From Acholoe squamosa (taxonomy: Eukaryota; Annelida; Polychaeta; Phyllodocida; Polynoidae), in the NCBI GenBank assembly GCA_949317995.1, contig OX439048.1, positions 28,401,495 to 28,465,494 of the forward strand: a DNA stretch of 64,000 nt, written 5' to 3'. The translations under genes and the position numbers were made by a program. Below, in pieces: positions 1-11,674 of the stretch. The notes under the pieces were generated by a model. That model ran no database searches, had not been told where the DNA came from, and saw only the letters and a list, made by a program, of their open reading frames with translations. How positions within the stretch are numbered: the stretch's first letter is position 1; the number at the start of each line of letters is the position of its first letter.

Positions 1-230
1 ATCTTACAAAATCTTCATGTGTCATTTCATTAACAGAGTAGGTATCTTTAGCAGCACTATAAATGACAATATCATCTGCATATAATTTAATTTTGCACTT
101 ATTCAATACCTTTACACAGCATCAATATGTAAAACAAATAACAGGGGACCTAAAACTGATTCTTGGGGTACACCATATTTAATGTCTTGCTTACACTGAA
201 TCCAGAGAAGTTCTTTGATCCTTGTTTATT
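1..230 (-). pseudogene. Non-LTR retrotransposon reverse transcriptase fragment
   Basis: The reverse complement encodes a piece of a LINE reverse transcriptase. The block GVPQESVLGPLLF lies near 140-175. A second block, YADDIVIYSA, lies near 50-90 in a different frame, so at least one frameshift separates them. In LINEs, GVPQGSVLGPLLF precedes the catalytic YADD box, and both the order and the spacing match here. The fragment is cut by the window edge. It probably belongs to the same dead copy as the endonuclease fragment at 790-1112, since both are on the minus strand and in the right order. No function is expected. The LINE clade is uncertain. Confidence 0.85.
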
Positions 231-789
231 GCATGATGACAGAGTGTACATATAGGTGGTAACAATGATACACTTGCCAGCGTGCAGGCTCTGCCCCTAA
301 GCTCCTAGCTCAACCTGTCGTAGGTCCTAGATACTAGGGAGGTTGTACGTGGGATAATGTAAGTAGAAAAGATGATCTTAGAATAGATAACTGGGAGCTG
401 CTCACCAGGTCTTATATACCTAGGTGAGCAGCACACAGGGTGATGAAATATAGGTAGGAGCAGGTCAGATCTGGTCAGGTCTGGTTGGATCTGGTCAGAT
501 CTGACGCGCCGTCATACCCTGTAATGATTCTATTTATATGTGGACCAATCAGGATGAAGGGAGATCGTGGAATTTCCCTGCATCCTAGAAATGTGTCCAC
601 AGGTATGTCGGTATGTTGTGATACTCCCAGTGAGTCAGTGCCCAGAAATAGGATGGGTCTGGCTCTCACAACATCCTGGTATGGGTGATGTAAGAGCAGC
701 TCACTGTACACACTGGGGGGGGGGAATGAGCTGTGAGCTTGTGAGCAGGTCCTGAGCGTGTGTGGCGAGGTATTTGATAAATGTGTAAA
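231..789. other. Non-coding stretch between LINE fragments, with short repeats and a hairpin
   Basis: This segment separates the endonuclease and RT fragments of one LINE copy. It holds neither of the expected protein parts, so it is either an insertion or badly decayed LINE sequence. It contains several closely spaced copies of GGTCAGATCTG-like words at about 460-505. A hairpin at 397-432 has arms GCTGCTCACC and GGTGAGCAGC. No gene is seen. Confidence 0.4.
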
Positions 790-1112
790 ATAATGAATAA
801 TACCCAGAATGGTCCATTGACAATACATTCATTATCAATAGTTTGTATAGTAAAATTATTAACGATTCTGATGTATTGACCTAAATCCGCCTTCACACTC
901 AGGCCAACACCTCCACATTTTTTACCTACCTTATCTTGCCTATATAACAATCTGTCATCACCTTTGATGAGGTCTTCAGGTGAGCTGGGTTTGAGCCATG
1001 TTTCACTTAAGCATATTATATCACTACGTCCAAGTATCCTATAAATCTCATCATATTTGTCCTCAAAACTCGGACAGTGCATTGCCCACATCACCAGCCC
1101 CCTTCTTTCTCC
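790..1112 (-). pseudogene. Non-LTR retrotransposon endonuclease (APE-type) fragment
   Basis: The reverse complement reads as the middle of an apurinic-like endonuclease of a LINE. It has the block DIICLSETWLKP, containing the catalytic Glu of the SETWL motif, then LLYRQDKVGKKCGGVGLSVK, the usual R.D....GGGV..YVK region. The upstream part and the downstream GDFN/SDH motifs are absent. It lies upstream, in the element's own orientation, of the RT piece at 1-230. This is consistent with one copy that carries an internal deletion or insertion. It is a decayed mobile-element gene. Confidence 0.85.
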
Positions 1113-1136
1113 AAATCTACTTATACTACAGAACAT

Positions 1137-2630
1137 GAGATGAGTAATTTATAATACAAATACAAGGAGTATATACACTAGTGAAGATCACTGACAAAAA
1201 ACAGCAATTAATGTGATATGTAACTACACAATGTACAAGAATTCCTCTTCCACAATTTTTCTCGTAGAAGAGGTGACTGTTTCTGTAAGCTTACTTAAAT
1301 CAGCTTAAATTACAAATCAGAAAAGAAAACCCCCTTCCCAAGAAGTCTTCTAGTGGTTTATGAATATTATTGGGTATCCCCAGGGTTAATGAAATTTGAG
1401 GATAGCCAAAGTGATATCACAATTTAAAATTAAATTTTTAAAGCTTTGTTTCTTAGTAGCAGAGGTATGCCTAGGATGCCCCTTTCACTGTGGTGATGAA
1501 GTAAGTGTCGGAGGCTAAAATCCAAAACAAAATTCTTCACGGTTGTGTGAAAAAAAAACTGAAACAAAATGCTTAACAGTTGTAACAAGGGTATTGGAAA
1601 AAAATATAAACAGCCAACCCTGCAGTGAATTGTTGTGCCCCTGTATAGGTACAATGAATTAATGACTAAAGGGTCACTCTAGATGATGGCACCTTCACTT
1701 TATCTGGACTCCGACCCGGCATAAAGCATCATGAATAGCAGTGTCAGTGGCCATTGTCCATTGTCACAACAATTTCTTCTCCTCTCATCTCGGAGCTTCC
1801 GGTCAGCTCTCATTCGGACTTCCGTGACTGCCGCCGGAATGGTCTCTGGCCTGGAGGACTGTTAGGGATAAGGAGGAGAAATGGATGGAAGGGTTGAGGT
1901 ACTTAGGCCTGTTTACAGACTGATGAAACTTTGGAAATGTTTTCTTGTTTCTTTACCATGAGACCAGAAATTAGGGGTTCATTTTCGTGGTTTGAATGCC
2001 CTTCTACCGATGCTTATTCATGATTGGATGACTATGGAAATCCGCTGCTTATTTGATTCCATGCAGAGAAATAAAGGTAATCAACAACGGGGATGACTGT
2101 GATTCTTGTGCTGGAAACAATTACTTTTTACACACGTCTAAATGAATGGGAATGGAATTAAATGGGTCTGGTCTTTTTCGAATTAGCAACACATTCCTGA
2201 TCATTACGTGGACATTATCTGTAGAAAACAAAACAAAACATAGGCATAAGGTATCTTGTAGCAATGCTAATCTTGTTGCTTAGGTCGCGCTTAGGCCCTA
2301 TAGCCAATCTTGTAAGCTTATAGCTACAATGCTGAAGCATTCGCACAAATACATTTTATAAGGATATGTCTGACGGCAGCATAAACATATAAAACAATAA
2401 CCAATCAATTAGAGAGCTCAAATTCTAAGAAATTCTATCTGGCAGGACCTGCTTTTGTTTTTCTGAAGTCTGTGAATCACTTATAAGTAGTATGGCAGTT
2501 TGTCTATGTTTGCCAGATAAGATCTACACTTGAATTAAAAGAGTCGCCTAGACTAGACTCTGTACTCAAACACTTCATAAGTCGGTATTGCAAGACAAGC
2601 AATAAGTCTGTGGAAAAAAGATTTACCCAC
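1137..2630. other. No gene identified
   Basis: I see no recognisable protein, RNA or repeat in this stretch. A modestly GC-richer patch lies at about 1775-1865. Open frames are short and unlike known families. Confidence 0.4.
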
Positions 2631-3210
2631 GATAAGTGGAGAATCCACTGCGCGATTTTCGCGGAGAATTGGAGCTATTCTCCCAAAATTCCGGCCCAAA
2701 CTCAGACTACATAATGCCATTGGTTATCATTGCAAGGTATAAAAAAGGCGAATGTTGAGGGAGCTATTTGTTTATGTAGGAAGGTCTTTGTGTGTGGTCT
2801 CAAGCACATTTTTTGGTTGTCAAAAGATGTTTTTGTTTATCAAATGAAGTTGATCTAATGTAATTATTGCAGACTTTCACACTCATGAATCTTTGCAATT
2901 CAAAATCGGAGAGGTTTGATATTTACAGGATCCTACAATTTATGCTGAGTTGCTGTTAGACTGCTGTGTTGTTATTTATATCTTACTCTGTTGATATTTA
3001 CATAGCAGAACAGGATCACCGCTGCTACTTGGTCACAGTGATATTATTGACACTCTGTTCTAACAGAGTCTGTGCAGGTAAAATCTCATGTTTACAATCT
3101 TGAATCATATGTTTACAATTCAAGAACATTAACACCCTATACCTTAGACACTGGGGGGGGGACTTTCATGAGAATGTAGCAGAAAATCGCGTAGTGGAGC
3201 CTCCACTATA
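2631..3210. mobile_element. MITE-like element with ~30-bp imperfect terminal inverted repeats
   Basis: The left end (2632 onward) contains AAGTGGAGAATCCACTGCG. The right end, read on the minus strand from 3210, contains AGTGGAGGCTCCACTACG. Both continue into CGATTTTC, giving about 80 percent identity over roughly 30 bp. The interior has no ORF of note. A loose right-end fragment of the same family sits at 37951-37981. Termini and target duplication are not certain. Confidence 0.5.
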
Positions 3211-3682
3211 GATTTACGTCTCTAGATCAGTTCTTGCAATGCAATCTTGTTAATTTATGGCTGAATATTTACCTGAATAACCGAGAATTCCAGCAACAAG
3301 CGGATTCTGAATTGCCATATCTCAATATCCAAAACTCCATGAAAGCATGTCTCTCCCATGTCTGCCTGTGCTCGCCCAGATTGGACGAAAAAAAGAAACT
3401 AAAGCCAGTCTTAATAACATTCTTAGGGGAATCATTTTTCCTGTGAAAGTTTGCAACATTTTGTACTTGATTTGATGGTCACCCTGATGATTTCTGACAA
3501 ATTGTGCATGTACTGTGTCAACAAACATTTCACAGCTGCATTGCCGGTGAAACTCTAATGTGATAACGACATCTACACGGAACGCACGCGGCAGATTTCA
3601 TCACAAGTGAAAGCATCAAATGAGATACCGTCTAAATCAAGGTTATCAGGTAGCTAGCTAACTTAAGGGTATCTATGGTAAC
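3211..3682. other. No gene identified
   Basis: Short overlapping open frames on both strands, none resembling a known family. No repeat recognised. Confidence 0.4.
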
Positions 3683-3760
3683 TATATGTGATAGGATCGG
3701 TGAAAAGGGACCTTATTTGGCTGGGAATAAGGTCCCTTTTCCCAGTGCAGGTCACATATA
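3683..3760. mobile_element. Short hairpin element, copy 1 of 3
   Basis: The arms begin ATATGTGA and include AAAAGGGACCTTATT, mirrored by AATAAGGTCCCTTTT and TCACATAT. The whole unit is about 78 bp with an 8-bp loop. Related copies are at 18265-18339 and 20241-20445, and all share the ATATGTGAYAGG...GTCACATAT ends. It is probably a very short non-autonomous DNA element. Confidence 0.65.
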
Positions 3761-5782
3761 TAAACTTTCAGCGTTAAAGGGACTATGCTGATATTGCAGA
3801 CAATCAGATACAACGGGGGTCTTTCATTGCACTGATGGAAGAGCTCTGACAACTCCTGTTTTTTGTGCTTTCGTAATAAAGACTGTCAGCCTGCCCGGCA
3901 CAAGGGCTTTTACAGTAGAGTGCTTCTATTTCTAGAATACAGTAGTAGCTGCTGTCGGTACAAAACCAATGACCCGATATGGGTCATGGTGTATGTACTA
4001 CAGCGGTCTTTACAGCCCATTTACAATTGGGGCTGAGAGTGTACAGCTCGACCCTGGAGAGATGCAAGTTTTTTTTTTTAGGAAAATGGTTTTTGTATTA
4101 CCCGTATATTCAACCATCTCCAATCTATAGACTCTTGGAATATTTGAGTTTGAAAAGTTTATATGACAAGATATCAGTCCCTTTTTTATTTTTTTATCAT
4201 TATCAAAACGGCTTTATTGCAAACTCCTCAAAAGTGTTAAATGATCTAGCAACACATGAACATGATATTATGACATTGTGTTGAAAACGCTTTAGTTGGA
4301 TTTGAGAAAAAAACTCATTAGAATGAAAATATCGGACTATGCCACTTTAGGAATTGAGCCCCAGACAATGATACAGGTGCGACACAAGAATCCACAAAGG
4401 TGCCTCATTTCCTACAGGAGACGAGACGATGTCATACTGGACTGACTAAAATGTCTTTTAGTCTAAAATACTTCCTGTTTGAGATTCTGTTTTGACAGTT
4501 TGGCTTGACATTTTGAGAACTATACCTGCCATGCTGCTTCTATTGCTGTTAATCCGAGACTTAACATCCTGAAACTGTAAAGGTTTCATACGCCAGTGGA
4601 ACTTTACTTTGTAAAGATTTGACAGTTCGATGAAGCCTACCGTGTACATGACGCTTCTAGAAATAAAATAAATGCTCAAGTTACTGTCAGATATTGAAAT
4701 CTTTCTGACTTTAAGAAGTTCAGCTTTTTCACTGGGGAAATGAAACTATTGCACTTCTTGATATGCCATTTAAATACTATATACGTATTGTTTGTTCTCC
4801 TAAAAAGCAATTACACCTTATTCAAGTTGCAGAAGCTCCTGTCATATCTTACCCAGTGCACTTCTTAACTCTCCAGGCTTTGATGTGTGATCTGCTTTCT
4901 TTCCAACTACCTGTGCATGTGTGGCCAGATGAGGGAAAACATGCCTTCAGCGGGAAATTGTTTTTTAATGTAACCTTAGGTGCCCAAGCGCTCTTAAATG
5001 CGCGGTTTTGGGCTTAAATACATGCACATTGAAGCAAATTTTCATCTAGGAACATCTACTGGTCCAATCTGCAAAGTTCTACCCTCATTAGAACAGTCAT
5101 GACCCCCTTATTCCAATGAGATCATCCATTTGACCGTATCACCATTACCTCAGACACAGTGAGTCAAAACCTGAAATTAGTTATCATACATGTGACTCCT
5201 TGGAAGGGAACCGGCCAAGAATATAGGATCTAGCATGGTAGCAAGGTGATGCTGGATCATTAAATTTTTGTCCCCTATTGCCACACCTTTGATAGACTTG
5301 CCAACCTTACAACTAATCTATTCATAGGAATTGTTCATATCCATGTAAATGATGTCACGAACTGTGACCAAGACAATTTGCATCCTGGTAGTACACACAG
5401 GCAGAACCAGTTGAGTATAGTTATGCAAATATCACACACTATATGAGGTTAGAGCAGAACAGCCCTAAAGAGGCTATATACTAGTGAATAACAACAAAAG
5501 GAACATTTCGGTTGCTGTGGTAACCACACTTAGTCAGAACTGAAGGTTTAAGTAAAAAAGAACCAGGTGCATAATGTGAATTCAATATCAAATACCTGTT
5601 TAGAATTATATATACATGGTCTTTATCACTGGGGTGATGTACATGTGAAATAAATGGAAAATCATCAAATAATTCTGGGTACATAAAGGTTAAGTCACAG
5701 GCTTTAAAATGAGATACCCAGAGGAATAAAAAGGAGAAGGAGCACTGATCGTTAGCAGTAGGATAAAGCTACATAGACTCTT
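3761..5782. other. No gene identified
   Basis: About 2 kb of AT-rich sequence with only short open frames. I recognise no family, RNA gene or repeat. Confidence 0.4.
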
Positions 5783-5819
5783 CACCGGTGGGCCGATTCT
5801 GTATTATCGCCCACCGGTG
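5783..5819. repeat. Short inverted repeat
   Basis: Perfect 11-bp arms, CACCGGTGGGC and GCCCACCGGTG, surround a 15-bp loop. The neighbouring 5870-6110 segment is GC-richer than average, but no gene is recognised there. Confidence 0.6.
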
Positions 5820-6604
5820 GGAGTCAGTTTTCGGCCTGGCATAGTTTAATTTTCAAACACTAGGTGTCCCTGACCTCCCTCTCCCTCTATCGTGAACCCT
5901 TTCGGGGAGAAACGGTATGATCGGAAGTGTGTCAGTGGTTCCGGTGGGAATGCGAAAGTCTACTGCTGATATTTTACAAGCGAAAATGGCGCCACGTTAG
6001 CGCTTCTCCCCAAAAGACGTTACCTCCCTCTATGCGTGCTACAGGTGCCCTCCAGGCAGCCCGGAAACTGACATTATGGGATATCGGAGGTCCGACTATT
6101 CAAATCTCATGAGAGTCAGATACCCTACTAAAAGATGTGCTTTGAGCTTTTTTCCTTCACGCACATGTAGAAAGCATACAGTTGTGAAATTAGCGATGAA
6201 TATCATGGCATTTCGAAGAGTTTCACAAAGAGGACAGAGGAAAAAGATTATTGTATCTTTAGCACTATTCTACGGGCACCTACGGTAATTCTCATGAATG
6301 GAGGATTAGGTACTGTGTGTAGCGAGTGAGATGGGAAAAGGATAGGTTGAATTACTGAGTTCAGTCTCAGATTCTGAAGATTGACATAGAGAACAAAGTC
6401 GAAACTTGCTGTGGGGCCTGAAAGCCTTTATGGTAGCAATTATTTCTGGAGCTTACTACTCAAGATGCACCGATTGCGTGCACAGAGACAGTACAATTTG
6501 AAACTTCCATCATTAAAACCATTCTTTCATGAAGAAAACATGACCCATTGCTGCTCCTATTGCTAAGGCAGAAAGAGAAACATCTCAAACCTGTTTCATA
6601 CTGC
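5820..6604. other. No gene identified; GC-richer segment at 5870-6110
   Basis: A moderately CpG-containing patch at about 5870-6110 includes AAAATGGCGCC near 5984, which could be a YY1-type site. No start, splice structure or known protein is apparent. The rest is plain AT-rich sequence. Confidence 0.3.

Positions 6605-6675
<71 letters not shown>
6605..6675. repeat. TA dinucleotide microsatellite
   Basis: An almost pure run of TA repeats, about 70 bp long. The open frame running through it, with many Tyr-Ile repeats, is an artefact of the repeat. Confidence 0.97.
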
Positions 6676-6676
<1 letters not shown>

Positions 6677-9291
6677 AGGAGGCTCAGGTCGGAATGATCA
6701 TAGAGCACCAGAAATCACCATAAGGGCCCAGCCAGCCGGAATATCACGGGGCACCCAGGAGGGGCCTTCATCTGCCTGACTGTACATCATCATATGGCCG
6801 TGAATAAAGAGCTGCTGGTGCTCATTAAATGACGATTCCCACTGAAATACGATCCCATCTCCTGAGGGAGGGGCTCTATACTTGGCCATACCTGTGTCAG
6901 AGCAGGTCACACACTCATCCACTAAAATGAAACTGAATCAGTTCTATAAATGCTGGACAGACCCCATAATGAACGAAGGAGTGGATAGCAAAACAGCTAA
7001 AAGAACTAGTCTCCTTTATCTACTGGTAATTTCATATAATAATCGAATCACCTAAATATACTACTTCTATAGGCCTTCTCCACAGGCCATCCGACCTCAA
7101 TTCTACAGAAAGGAATCACTTAGGAATTCGATCATAGGGAATAATTCATAACCTAGAAAAACAATAGGCCCCACAGCAAGTTTTGATTTTGTTCTACATA
7201 CAAATCGTCTAGAATAACATAGAATGCCTTTTAGCCAAGCTGCAAGAGACGTTTGCTCTATCAAAATCGCAAACAACACACATCCAATTCCAATAGGATA
7301 CTCATTTTATGAAACTCTGACAAAGTCCCTGTCTTCCTGCTCAGTGCCTGATATGCGTAGTGATTGCAGCAAGCTAGATCCAATTTTCTGAACAAGTCCA
7401 ACATAGATCATTGATTCAGAGTGTGGGCGCCTTTCTCAACCAATGTTGTATTCTCGCTGGTAAACTCTATTCCATCTAGGACCGTCCGCAATTGTGCACC
7501 ATAATCAATATCTGACACACCTCCTTCCAATCCCCCAGGGTCTTTCTGAGCAACTTTAGCCATTGCCCTGCACTGACCTTTGACAAATACAGCCATGGAA
7601 GGGTAGACATAGTAATAGAATTGTGAGAAGTAGGTGGCATACTATGTCAGGTTAGGGAGCAAGTTTGATTATACATACTATGTCAAAGGGGATTTAGTCG
7701 GCTCCATCCACACAGAAAAATAAGTCTCACTTACTTAAGGCTGGATGTCGCCATTTTGAAAAATGAGTTTGAATTGATATACTCAGCCTAATGAGGGGGT
7801 GATACTCTGGCAACCAGAGTGTAGTAAGAATTATTTTCTGTGCAAGGTGAAGTCTGTTCACAGTTAGGTCCTAGCCCATGGTATATATGGAATAAAGCTA
7901 ACCTATTACCAGCTCGGTAAATCAGGATGCAGTCCTCATGACATTGTATAAATAAACCTATGGAATATGTATGACGTCTGTTGTATTTAAGATGTTTTGA
8001 GAGGATTAAGTATATAATCATTAAAGCTTAATTAGTAGTGAGTTTTTTGAGAGATATTTTATGTTAAGTGTAAACTCCACATAGGTTAAGACATCCAGAA
8101 CAGAGCCTCTCCATTTGAGAATCAAGTTCAATACCTCACATCATTTTCTTTGCAACCCATGAACTTAGTTGCTCTTAGTTTATCATAATGTCAAAGATGT
8201 GGATATATCAGTAAATTAAATTTCCACAGAAAAGGTGTTTCCATTATTCTTCATTGTTCCTTCAATAACAAATATATATTTATTAAGTGTATTCTGTTAA
8301 ATCACATGCCAGGTTGAATTGTAGATGCGTTATTATGTCGATAGTCATTGAAAGCACCATTATTCTTACATTCATAGGCTTTTCCATGATATGCACTTAC
8401 CATAAAAATCCTCATGCAAACCACACTTCCACCTGGTGTGAAAAAAATCTACTATGGGGACTTCGTTAAGGATAAGCAAGAGGATGAAAGAGAGGAAAGA
8501 AAAAGATGAAGATCCTTTTCATTGATTCATGGAATTATGATGAACCATGCATGTTCCAACTAGGAGGTATATTCAGACCCCGGACGGCGGCTGAAAGAAC
8601 TTCATTCTCTCACAATGGTATCTGATTCCCCTTCCTATAATGTTATTTATTCTGGGCAGAATCTGACCATCAATATATCCACAACAGGAGGGCAACAAGT
8701 GTCAATTGCAGCCTATCGTTGGCCCTGGCATATGGGGGTTCGAAATTGGAGCTGTTTTTGTAGCAAATTTGCCCTGGTTCAGGATAACGGCTAGACTATA
8801 ATGTTATGGGAACTCCATGACATATTCTTACATGATAATATTATGCATAACCCAATCTACTACTGTCATTGGAAGTTAGTGAATTCACTTCCCTCATTTG
8901 TGTATCTACACCTTTTATTTTTCAAACCTGTATGAAACATCAACACAACGATATATTTAACCCTTCCTCCTTCGGTCGCTTTTTCAAGAGAACGGTCACA
9001 CCCCCTTCCCTTAAAGGATTAGGGGGATTGATTTATGCATCACCCTGTCCAGCCATACATATCACATAAGGCAATCGGCAACTGAAATAGAACCAGGAAT
9101 GGTGAGTTTATTGCACTTTGTAAAACAACTACTGTCGTAAAACAGATTGAATACATTTGTCCAACTTATAGAACTTGCATTTGCCTGAAAGGGATTTTGG
9201 AAGTATAAATCAAGAAGTAGACATTATTATGGCCTATGAAAATTTAATCGCTTTATAAAAGTTTGCAAGCAAAGATAGTGTTGTGTTCTTC
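6676..9291. other. No gene identified
   Basis: About 2.6 kb without recognisable genes or repeats. Short open frames on both strands show no family resemblance. Confidence 0.4.
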
Positions 9292-9720
9292 TATAGTGAA
9301 CAAGTAATCAAAGGATAATTCATGACGAGTGTGTGTTAGTGAAGGATAATTACACGAGGCCGTATGCCACTTATTTTATACCATGAAACCAATGAATAAT
9401 CAATAGAATACCAATAAATTCAAGTTGAAAACAAAAATTATTCCCCCTCCCCGGGACTCAAAGCCAGCCATAGTGTGTGTACACAGGTACATACACCTCG
9501 TCGTCCGGCAGCGGACAGCGACAGCCCCCGTCTCGGCTTGCTTTGAATGATTGAATGCATGCGTCTCGTGGTTATAAATGTATGTACACGATCAGTCAAT
9601 ACACCTTGTCGCCCGGCAGCGGACAGCTAAAGCTTTGAATGCGTCTCGCGGTTATGTTTGTGTATAATACACCTCGTCGCCTGGCAGTGGACAGCTACAG
9701 CGCACATGGCGAAAAAAGAT

Positions 9721-9797
9721 GCGCCCGGACCGGGACTCAACCAGCGTTCCTCTGATGGCTGAGCACAATGCGCTACCCACTAGACCACCGCGTCTCC
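9721..9797 (-). repeat. tRNA-like (pol III promoter-like) module, family B
   Basis: On the minus strand the sequence has a box-A-like TGGTCTAGTGGGTAGC and a box-B-like GGTTGAGTCCC with a long spacer between them, as in type-II tRNAs (Ser or Leu). Acceptor pairing is poor, so it is tRNA-derived rather than a working tRNA. A sister copy with box B GGAGCGATTCCC is at 37074-37150. Confidence 0.6.
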
Positions 9798-9930
9798 TCC
9801 TTCAGCGGCCATCTCGGCTTGGCTATGTTTGAATGCGTCCTGCGGTTATGGTAGCTGACAGCCCGCAGTCATCGCCTTCCTGGGCTTTGTATCATATCGA
9901 GACGTGGTTCGAACCAAGCATTTCTTGTCA

Positions 9931-10190
9931 GTCCCTGTGGTGCAGTGCATAGGGAGTTGGATTTGGGATGTGAGACTGTAGGTTCGAGCCCTGCCTTGGC
10001 CTTGAAAATTTCGTGGGTTTTAACATGTAACATATGACATGGAAGGACATGAGAGGTGTGTGGGTTATCCAGGGATAACCGCACGCCTTCAAAAATTCAT
10101 GCTACAGCATTCATGCTGTGCAATATCGACAGGTATGTGCATGGGAATATCCAGCAAAAAGCACTGAGAAACCCAGAAATCGTGGTAAAA
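9931..10190 (+). repeat. tRNA-derived SINE-like unit, family A, copy 1
   Basis: The head reads GTCCCTG, then a box-A-like TGGTGCAGTGCATAGGG and a perfect box B, GGTTCGAGCC (9981-9990), with a 5-bp T-stem. The body contains AAAATTTCGTGGGTTTTAA and a hairpin around GGTTATCCAGGGATAACC. Other copies are at 12743-13012 and, reversed, at 36617-36915. The 3' acceptor does not pair with the 5' strand, so this is a retroposed derivative. Confidence 0.7.
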
Positions 10191-10538
10191 CACATTATAC
10201 CATGATTCTGGCACTTCCGGTGGTTTTATATGCGAAATAGCCGTGCATTATTCTGCGAATACCACCCATGTGCATTTCTGAAATTTTTGGTAAATACTTT
10301 TTCGGGGTCAAGTTGGACTTAGAATATTTTGGGAAATGTGTGGCAAACATAAAAATTCAGTCTGGCCATCATTTCAATGTGAAAAACCATCCCAACTCGT
10401 AGAAGGCTTAAACCCTGGCCGCAGTGGAGGTAGGCGAAGGCCTTAGCCATAGCGCCACACTGTACGGTGATGAAATCCAATGCCAAATTAAATAAGTTCT
10501 AACCTGAGGTCCTAGTCCTATGTTTTCACTCAGTTTTC
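10191..10538. other. No gene identified
   Basis: Nothing recognised beyond AT-rich sequence between two repeat elements. Confidence 0.4.
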
Positions 10539-10925
10539 GTCTTGATTCCAAGCTTGTCATGTTGTAATATTAAAATCCCAAGAAGTATTTGATCCATAGA
10601 AGAGGAATGCATGCTAATTTTCTCCATTTTCTTCAATATAAATAAGAATCCATTGATTTTTCCATCGTACGCGAGTCGCGGCCCGGTTCACTCTGTGCGA
10701 AGCCATTGTTTTTGTTCCTTGACCTATATCTACATTCCGGCCACTGACACACTTTCGTCGGACAAGAAGGGAGACGCGAATGGCGGACCATGACTGGTAT
10801 ACAATAGAAAAATCATTGGATTCTTATTTATATTGAAGAAAATGGAGAAAATTAGCACGCATTCCTTGTCTATGGATCGAATACTTCTTGGGACTTTGAT
10901 ATTATAACATGTCATGGTTGGATTC
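10539..10925. repeat. Long inverted repeat with CpG-rich 128-bp centre, module copy 1
   Basis: Two arms of about 120-130 bp (10539-10668 and 10797-10925) match at roughly 90 percent as inverted repeats. Shared words include CCCAAGAAGTATT and CTCCATTTTCTTCAATATAA. The centre (10669-10796) is CpG-rich and contains AATGGCGGACCATGA. A related unit with a centre of the same size is at 54633-54856. The segment after the right arm contains an exon-like piece. I infer a mobile or duplicated module. Its class is unknown. Confidence 0.7.
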
Positions 10926-10981
10926 AATACAAAATGTGTGTGTAAACAGGGCGGTACCTCTCCCGACAAGGAAGAAAAACA

Positions 10982-11063
10982 ATGGCTTCGGGCAGAGTGG
11001 ACCCGGGCCGTATCGCTTGCTTTTACAAAATGTCTTCTCCTGGCTATATTCTTTGGATATCAG
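10982..11063 (+). other. Exon-like segment: ATG followed by strong splice donor, copy 1
   Basis: An ATG at 10982 opens a frame (MASGRV...YKMSSPGYILWIS) that reaches a consensus donor, CAG|GTAAGAAAT, at 11063/11064. A second copy at 54986-55067 shares RIAC.YKMSSPG.IL and the same donor. I do not recognise the protein. This could be a captured first exon or just conserved repeat DNA. In copy 2 the frame stops two bases before the donor, which argues against coding in that copy. Confidence 0.3.
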
Positions 11064-11105
11064 GTAAGAAATTAATACAAAATGGAGGAAATGGTGGTAT
11101 AAACC

Positions 11106-11190
11106 TAATAGGTCATGGATATGGGAGCCTACGGGAAGTACATGCTGGATATACCCGAGCCCCTAGGGCTCCCATATCCATGATCTATTA
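11106..11190. repeat. Near-perfect hairpin following the exon-like segment
   Basis: Arms of about 23 bp, TAATAGGTCATGGATATGGG and CCCATATCCATGATCTATTA, flank an inner GC-rich part containing GAGCCCCTAGGGCTC. In the related module at 55 kb a hairpin lies in the same place but has a different sequence. Confidence 0.75.
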
Positions 11191-11674
11191 GCTTAATATA
11201 TGAGGGTAGTTGGTATGGCGCCAATAATAGTGTATCAGTTTTTATGCCATGGCTAATATCGTCGACACTATAGATTAGTACTACTTACGCCGTATTCAAT
11301 GGGGGGGGTGGAATACAATCCTCGCATATTCAGCGGCGCCATTTGGAATTTATACAGAGCTAATTAGTTTCGTATTTAGGTATGGTTATTAGAAGTTTTA
11401 CGCAAAAAAAAAAATGATTGAACTAGTTAAATAATATGTTATGAATTGTTTAAGGCATAACTAAGTGTTAGCGCCATGTTAAAAAAGAAGATATTGCCCA
11501 TTTATATCGAAACTAAAAGTAGCAGCTAGCTCTGTATCACGTGACCTACTTCCATCGAACAAGCTGTCATGGCAGATCTAAACAAACCGAGACGACTCAG
11601 CGTCTTCAAAATCAGTAAATATTGTTGAAATCCCTTATTTAAAAGCAATTTAAACCTGTGGGCCATGGCATAAA
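11191..11674. other. No gene identified
   Basis: The stretch includes several GGCGCC/GCGCCAT words (near 11217, 11333 and 11472). Nothing codes recognisably. Confidence 0.35.

Larger units (their letters stand above)
9292..10190 (+). mobile_element. Composite repeat element with two tRNA-like modules, copy 1
   Basis: This ~900-bp unit recurs in inverted orientation at 36617-37575. In order it holds: an end reading TATAGTGAACAAGTAA; one half of a hairpin arm; an AT-rich part around GTATAAAATAAGT on the other strand; several tandem GC-rich units built on CGCCCGGCAGCGGACAGC; a minus-strand tRNA-like sequence (9721-9797); and a plus-strand tRNA-derived SINE-like unit (9931-10190) with an internal hairpin ending in ACCGCACGCCTT. 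No protein is encoded. Co-transposition of the parts is inferred from the two copies sharing the same order. Confidence 0.7.

Noticed and set aside
6460..6708. Frame with a long Tyr-Ile run
   Set aside because: It is translation of a TA microsatellite.
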